Assembly (NCBI RefSeq): GCF_020551945.1
Contig: NZ_JAJBZH010000003.1
Span: 124,001 to 188,000, forward strand
From: Cellulosimicrobium marinum
Lineage (GTDB): Bacteria > Actinomycetota > Actinomycetes > Actinomycetales > Cellulomonadaceae
Direction: 5' to 3'
DNA: 64,000 nt
In this document: one piece after another, positions 61,404-64,000 of the stretch
Numbering within the stretch: the first letter of the stretch is position 1
Layout of the letters: every line of letters starts with the position of its first letter
Notes under the pieces: model-generated
Databases searched by the model: none
What the model was told of the DNA's origin: nothing
The model's input: the letters and a program-made list of their open reading frames with translations, nothing else
Program-made: the position numbers and the translations under genes

Positions 61404-62057
61404 ATCAACCACGACGTCGGCACCCACCGCAGCGCCAAGGCCGCGAGCTGGGTGTACTGCGAGGAGTTCGTCCCCGAGGACGAGGTGGTCCTGCGCGCGC
61501 GCGAGCGCGCCGCGGAGCTCGGCTGCCGCGCCGTCCGCCCGGGCGCGGGCGCCGTCCTGCGCGTCCTCGCCGCCTCGCTCGGCGCGCGCGCGGTCGTGGA
61601 GATCGGCACCGGCACGGGCGTGGCCTCGCTCTGGCTGCTGCGGGGCATGCCGGCGGACGGCGTCCTCACGACCATCGACGTCGAGGTCGAGCACCAGCGC
61701 GCCGCCAAGGAGGCCTTCGCCGAGGAGGGCGTCGCCCCGGCGCGCACCCGGGCGATCCCCGGCCGCGCCGCGGACGTGCTCCCCCGTCTGACCGACGGCG
61801 CGTACGACCTCGTGCTGGTCGCCGCGGACGCGCACGGCTACCCGGACTACGTGGAGCAGGCGCTGCGGCTGTTGCGGCCCGGCGGCGTCCTCGTCGTCGA
61901 CGGCGCGCTCGCCCAGGACCAGGTCGCCGACCCGGCCCGCCGGGACGAGGTCACGACGATCGTGCGCGAGGTGGGACGCTCCCTGCGCGAGGACGAGCGC
62001 GTGCTGCCCGCCCTCCTGCCCAGCGGGGACGGGCTGCTGCTGGCCGTGCGTCGCTGA
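61404..62057 (+). CDS. O-methyltransferase with an apparent ATC start
   Basis: A 217-residue class I SAM-dependent O-methyltransferase of the catechol/caffeoyl-CoA type. It has VVEIGTGTGVASLWLLRGM for SAM binding, LTTIDVEVEHQRAA, DLVLVAADAHGYPDYVEQALRLLRPGGVLVVDGAL (metal Asp region). It is divergent from sigE, as is the Rv1220c methyltransferase in mycobacteria. Within the plausible start region no ATG, GTG or TTG is in frame. An ATC at 61404 has GAGGAG six bases upstream and gives the normal length just before the family-conserved KAASWVYCEEFVPED. A far-upstream GTG (61197) would add 69 Arg/Pro-rich residues. Confidence 0.82.
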   Translation: MNHDVGTHRSAKAASWVYCEEFVPEDEVVLRARERAAELGCRAVRPGAGAVLRVLAASLGARAVVEIGTGTGVASLWLLRGMPADGVLTTIDVEVEHQRAAKEAFAEEGVAPARTRAIPGRAADVLPRLTDGAYDLVLVAADAHGYPDYVEQALRLLRPGGVLVVDGALAQDQVADPARRDEVTTIVREVGRSLREDERVLPALLPSGDGLLLAVRR

Positions 62058-62129
62058 CGGTCGCCGGTTCCGGTTCCGGCCCCGCGACGAACGACCCCGC
62101 GGCGAGCCGCTTCGGGGACGAGAGCGACG

Positions 62130-63755
62130 TCAGAGACGGTCGAGCGCCGCGAGGAGCAGGCGGGCGCCGTACCCCGTCGCCCCTTCCGTGACCTCGTGGC
62201 GGTCGGCGGTCGCCCGCGCCGGGCCCGCCACGTCGAGGTGCACCCAGGGCACGTCGCCCACGAACTCCCGCAGGAACAGCGCGGCCGTGACCGACCCGGC
62301 GCCCGGGTTGTCGATCGGCACGTGCCGCAGGTCGGCGACGTCGGAGCGCAGCGCGGGCGCGTAGTCCGCCACGAGCGGCATGCGCCAGACCCGCTCACCG
62401 GTCGCCGCGGCGGCCGCCTCGACCGCGGCGGCGGCGTCGTCGTCGGTCGCGTAGAGCGCCCCGTGACCCCGGCCCAGCCCGAGCGTCGCCGCGCCGGTGA
62501 GGGTCGCGACGTCGACCAGCACGTCGGGCGCGAGCTCGGCGCGCGCGAACGCGAGCGCGTCTGCGAGCACGAGGCGCCCCTCCGCGTCGGTGTTCGCCAC
62601 CTCGACGGTCCGCCCGGACCACGTGCGCAGCACGTCGCCGGGGCGGTACGACGCGGCGCCCACGTGGTTCTCCGCGAGGGGCAGCACCGCGGTGACGCGG
62701 CGCGTCGACCGTGCGCGCGCGGCGCCGAGGACCACGGCGAGGGCCACCGCGGCGCCCGCCATGTCGGTCTTCATCGGGACCATGGCCTCGCGCGGCTTGA
62801 TGGACAGCCCGCCCGTGTCGTAGGTGATGCCCTTGCCCACCACGACGACGTGGCGGTCGGACGTCCCGTCCCCGGGGGCGACGTCGTGGTCCCGCGGGTC
62901 GTAGGTCACGGTGACGAGGCGCGGCGGTCGGGCCGAGCCCGCGCCGACGGCGAGCAGCGCCCCGAACCCCTCCGCGGCGAGCTCCTCCGGCCCGCGCACG
63001 CGGACGTCCAGCCCTAGCTCGTCCGCGAGGTCCTGTGCCCGTCCGGCGAGCCACGCGGGATCCTTGACGTCGGCCGGGGTGTTCGTGAGGTCGCGCACGA
63101 GCCACGTCGCGCCGGCGCTGCGGCGGGCGGCCTCGATCGTTGGCTCGTCGTCGCGCCCGTCGGGACCGAGGAGCACGAGCTGGTGCGCAGGGGCGTCCGC
63201 GCCGGTCGCGCCGTCGCGCGCGTCCGACCTCCGTGCCGCCCCGCCGGTCCGGCGGGGCTGACGGTACGCAGCGAGCAGGTAGCCCTCCGCGAACGCGCGC
63301 ACGCCCGTCGCGTCGGCGTCCCCCGTCACGGCGCTCACGACCCGCTCGAGACCCCGGGTGGCGCGCGCCAGCGTCGCTCCGGCCCGGCGCAGGTCGCCCT
63401 CGTCGGCGTCGCCGACGCCGAGCAGGACGAGGCGTGTCGGGAGCCCCGCCCAGGGGAGCCGCGTCGTCGAGCCCACGTGGGCACGCGGGAGGTCCACGGT
63501 GACGACGTCGCCCGACCGCCCGCGGAAGGACGGCCCGCCCGCACGGTCGGCGAGCTCGGCCAGGTCGACGCCGTAGCGCGCCGCGGCCTCGGCCGTCCCC
63601 GCGCGCGGCTGCGGCCCGTCGCCGCGCTCGCGCGCCGGGGCGACCGCGACGACCAGCGCCGCGACGTCGTCCTCGGTGAGGAGCGGGGAGTCGTGCACGG
63701 TCCCGCGCGCCGCCACCACCTCGGGCAGCGGGCGCACGGTCCAGGCCGGCGTCAC
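62130..63755 (-). CDS. pepA: Leucyl aminopeptidase (M17)
   Basis: A 541-residue cytosolic aminopeptidase. The M17 signature NTDAEGRLVLADAL is intact. Metal and catalytic residues are in VVVGKGITYDTGGLSIKP, MKTDMAGAA and VDVATLTGAA. The N-terminal macro-like domain is present. The GTG at 63755 gives a start just before PAWTVRPLPEV; a TTG at 63779, directly after the DUF3117 stop, would add eight residues and cannot be excluded. Confidence 0.9.
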   Translation of the reverse strand: MTPAWTVRPLPEVVAARGTVHDSPLLTEDDVAALVVAVAPARERGDGPQPRAGTAEAAARYGVDLAELADRAGGPSFRGRSGDVVTVDLPRAHVGSTTRLPWAGLPTRLVLLGVGDADEGDLRRAGATLARATRGLERVVSAVTGDADATGVRAFAEGYLLAAYRQPRRTGGAARRSDARDGATGADAPAHQLVLLGPDGRDDEPTIEAARRSAGATWLVRDLTNTPADVKDPAWLAGRAQDLADELGLDVRVRGPEELAAEGFGALLAVGAGSARPPRLVTVTYDPRDHDVAPGDGTSDRHVVVVGKGITYDTGGLSIKPREAMVPMKTDMAGAAVALAVVLGAARARSTRRVTAVLPLAENHVGAASYRPGDVLRTWSGRTVEVANTDAEGRLVLADALAFARAELAPDVLVDVATLTGAATLGLGRGHGALYATDDDAAAAVEAAAAATGERVWRMPLVADYAPALRSDVADLRHVPIDNPGAGSVTAALFLREFVGDVPWVHLDVAGPARATADRHEVTEGATGYGARLLLAALDRL

Positions 63756-63762
63756 CGCACCT

Positions 63763-63776
63763 GCGTCACGTGACGC
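63763..63776. promoter_or_regulatory. 14-bp perfect palindrome before pepA
   Basis: GCGTCACGTGACGC, between the DUF3117 stop and the preferred pepA GTG. It could be an operator or chance; it overlaps the alternative TTG reading. Confidence 0.35.
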
Positions 63777-63779
63777 CAA

Positions 63780-63947
63780 TCAGCCCACCACGGCCTGCAG
63801 CGCGTCCCCGAGCTCGCTCGCCTCGGTCGCGTTGAGCTCCACCACGAGCCGGCCCCCGCCCTCGAGCGGGACGCGCATCACGATGCCACGCCCCTCCTTG
63901 GTGACCTCCAGCGGGCCGTCACCCGTCCGCGGCTTCATCGCAGCCAT
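63780..63947 (-). CDS. DUF3117 family protein
   Basis: A 55-residue protein with the full DUF3117 sequence pattern (MAAMKPRTGDGPLEVTKEGR, RGIVMRVPLEGGGRLVVEL). This tiny family is conserved across actinobacteria (Rv1211 in M. tuberculosis) and has no known function. The ATG at 63947 has a GGAGAG ribosome site. It ends directly before pepA, so the two may be cotranscribed. Confidence 0.92.
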   Translation of the reverse strand: MAAMKPRTGDGPLEVTKEGRGIVMRVPLEGGGRLVVELNATEASELGDALQAVVG

Positions 63948-64000
63948 TGGTGGCTCTCCATTTCCGTTGTCCCGATCCGCCCCGCGTGCGCGAGGAGGGG

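Overview
The window is chromosomal DNA from a very GC-rich actinobacterium. The gene set (acyl-CoA carboxylase with an epsilon subunit, DUF3117, sigE-antisigma-htrA-tatB, a cysteine-less LpdA-type flavoprotein) and the many apparently leaderless genes fit the Actinomycetes. The overall style suggests the Cellulomonas/Cellulosimicrobium/Isoptericola part of the Micrococcales; that placement is an inference. No rRNA, tRNA, CRISPR array, phage or insertion sequence was seen. Much of the gene order matches what I recall from Mycobacterium tuberculosis: birA-accD5-accE5-maf-accA3 (around Rv3279-Rv3285), lpdA, PNP, pmm, amidohydrolase, add, deoA, cdd and sdhCDAB (around Rv3303-Rv3319), and separately methyltransferase/sigE/rseA/htrA/tatB (around Rv1220-Rv1224).

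Layout. 0-5.6 kb: end of an SRAP DNA-protein crosslink protein, a class III adenylate cyclase, birA, and accD with an extra acidic gene before accE. 5.7-14.1 kb: an accessory block between accE and maf, holding a GT2 glycosyltransferase, a nonulosonate (sialic acid-like) cluster whose central gene encodes cytidylyltransferase, HAD phosphatase and NeuB synthase in one reading frame, a DUF885 peptidase and an AEC transporter. 14.2-16.8 kb: maf and the biotin carboxylase/BCCP subunit. 16.9-20.2 kb: two MFS exporters and a Nudix hydrolase. 20.2-26.6 kb: a five-gene operon for reductive pyrimidine or hydantoin breakdown. 26.7-31.2 kb: a membrane-anchored endonuclease/phosphatase, a structured repeat element, an unknown gene and lpdA. 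31.3-48.5 kb: nucleoside use, with PNP, phosphohexomutase, deoC, two aldehyde dehydrogenase-like genes, adenosine deaminase, and an operon of BMP lipoprotein, ABC ATPase, two permeases, cdd, deoA, two DUF202 proteins and a cysteine-protease-like protein. 48.7-51.1 kb: an M20 amidohydrolase and manC. 51.3-54.9 kb: sdhCDAB. 55-57.7 kb: YihY, a 2'-5' RNA ligase-like protein and trpS. 57.8-64 kb: tatB, htrA, anti-sigma factor, sigE, a divergent O-methyltransferase, pepA and DUF3117.

How the parts work together. Imported nucleosides can be deaminated (cdd, add) and phosphorolysed (deoA, PNP). The deoxyribose phosphate then goes through mutase and DeoC to acetaldehyde and glyceraldehyde-3-phosphate, and acetaldehyde can be oxidised by the adjacent dehydrogenase. 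Freed pyrimidine bases could feed the dihydropyrimidinase operon. Two CRP/GlxR-like operators, one before the pyrimidine operon and one between manC and sdhC, together with the adenylate cyclase suggest cAMP-linked carbon control.

The most unusual items are: (1) a 45-nt conserved core present twice, each time closed by a long perfect stem of different sequence, one copy nested in inverted 21-nt tandem repeats; (2) the NeuA-HAD-NeuB single reading frame, which still carries a ribosome site and ATG at the NeuB junction; (3) a split motif shared by the leaders of accD and the biotin carboxylase gene; (4) a methyltransferase gene whose only well-placed start is ATC; (5) a shortened aldehyde dehydrogenase homologue without a catalytic domain, beside an intact one.
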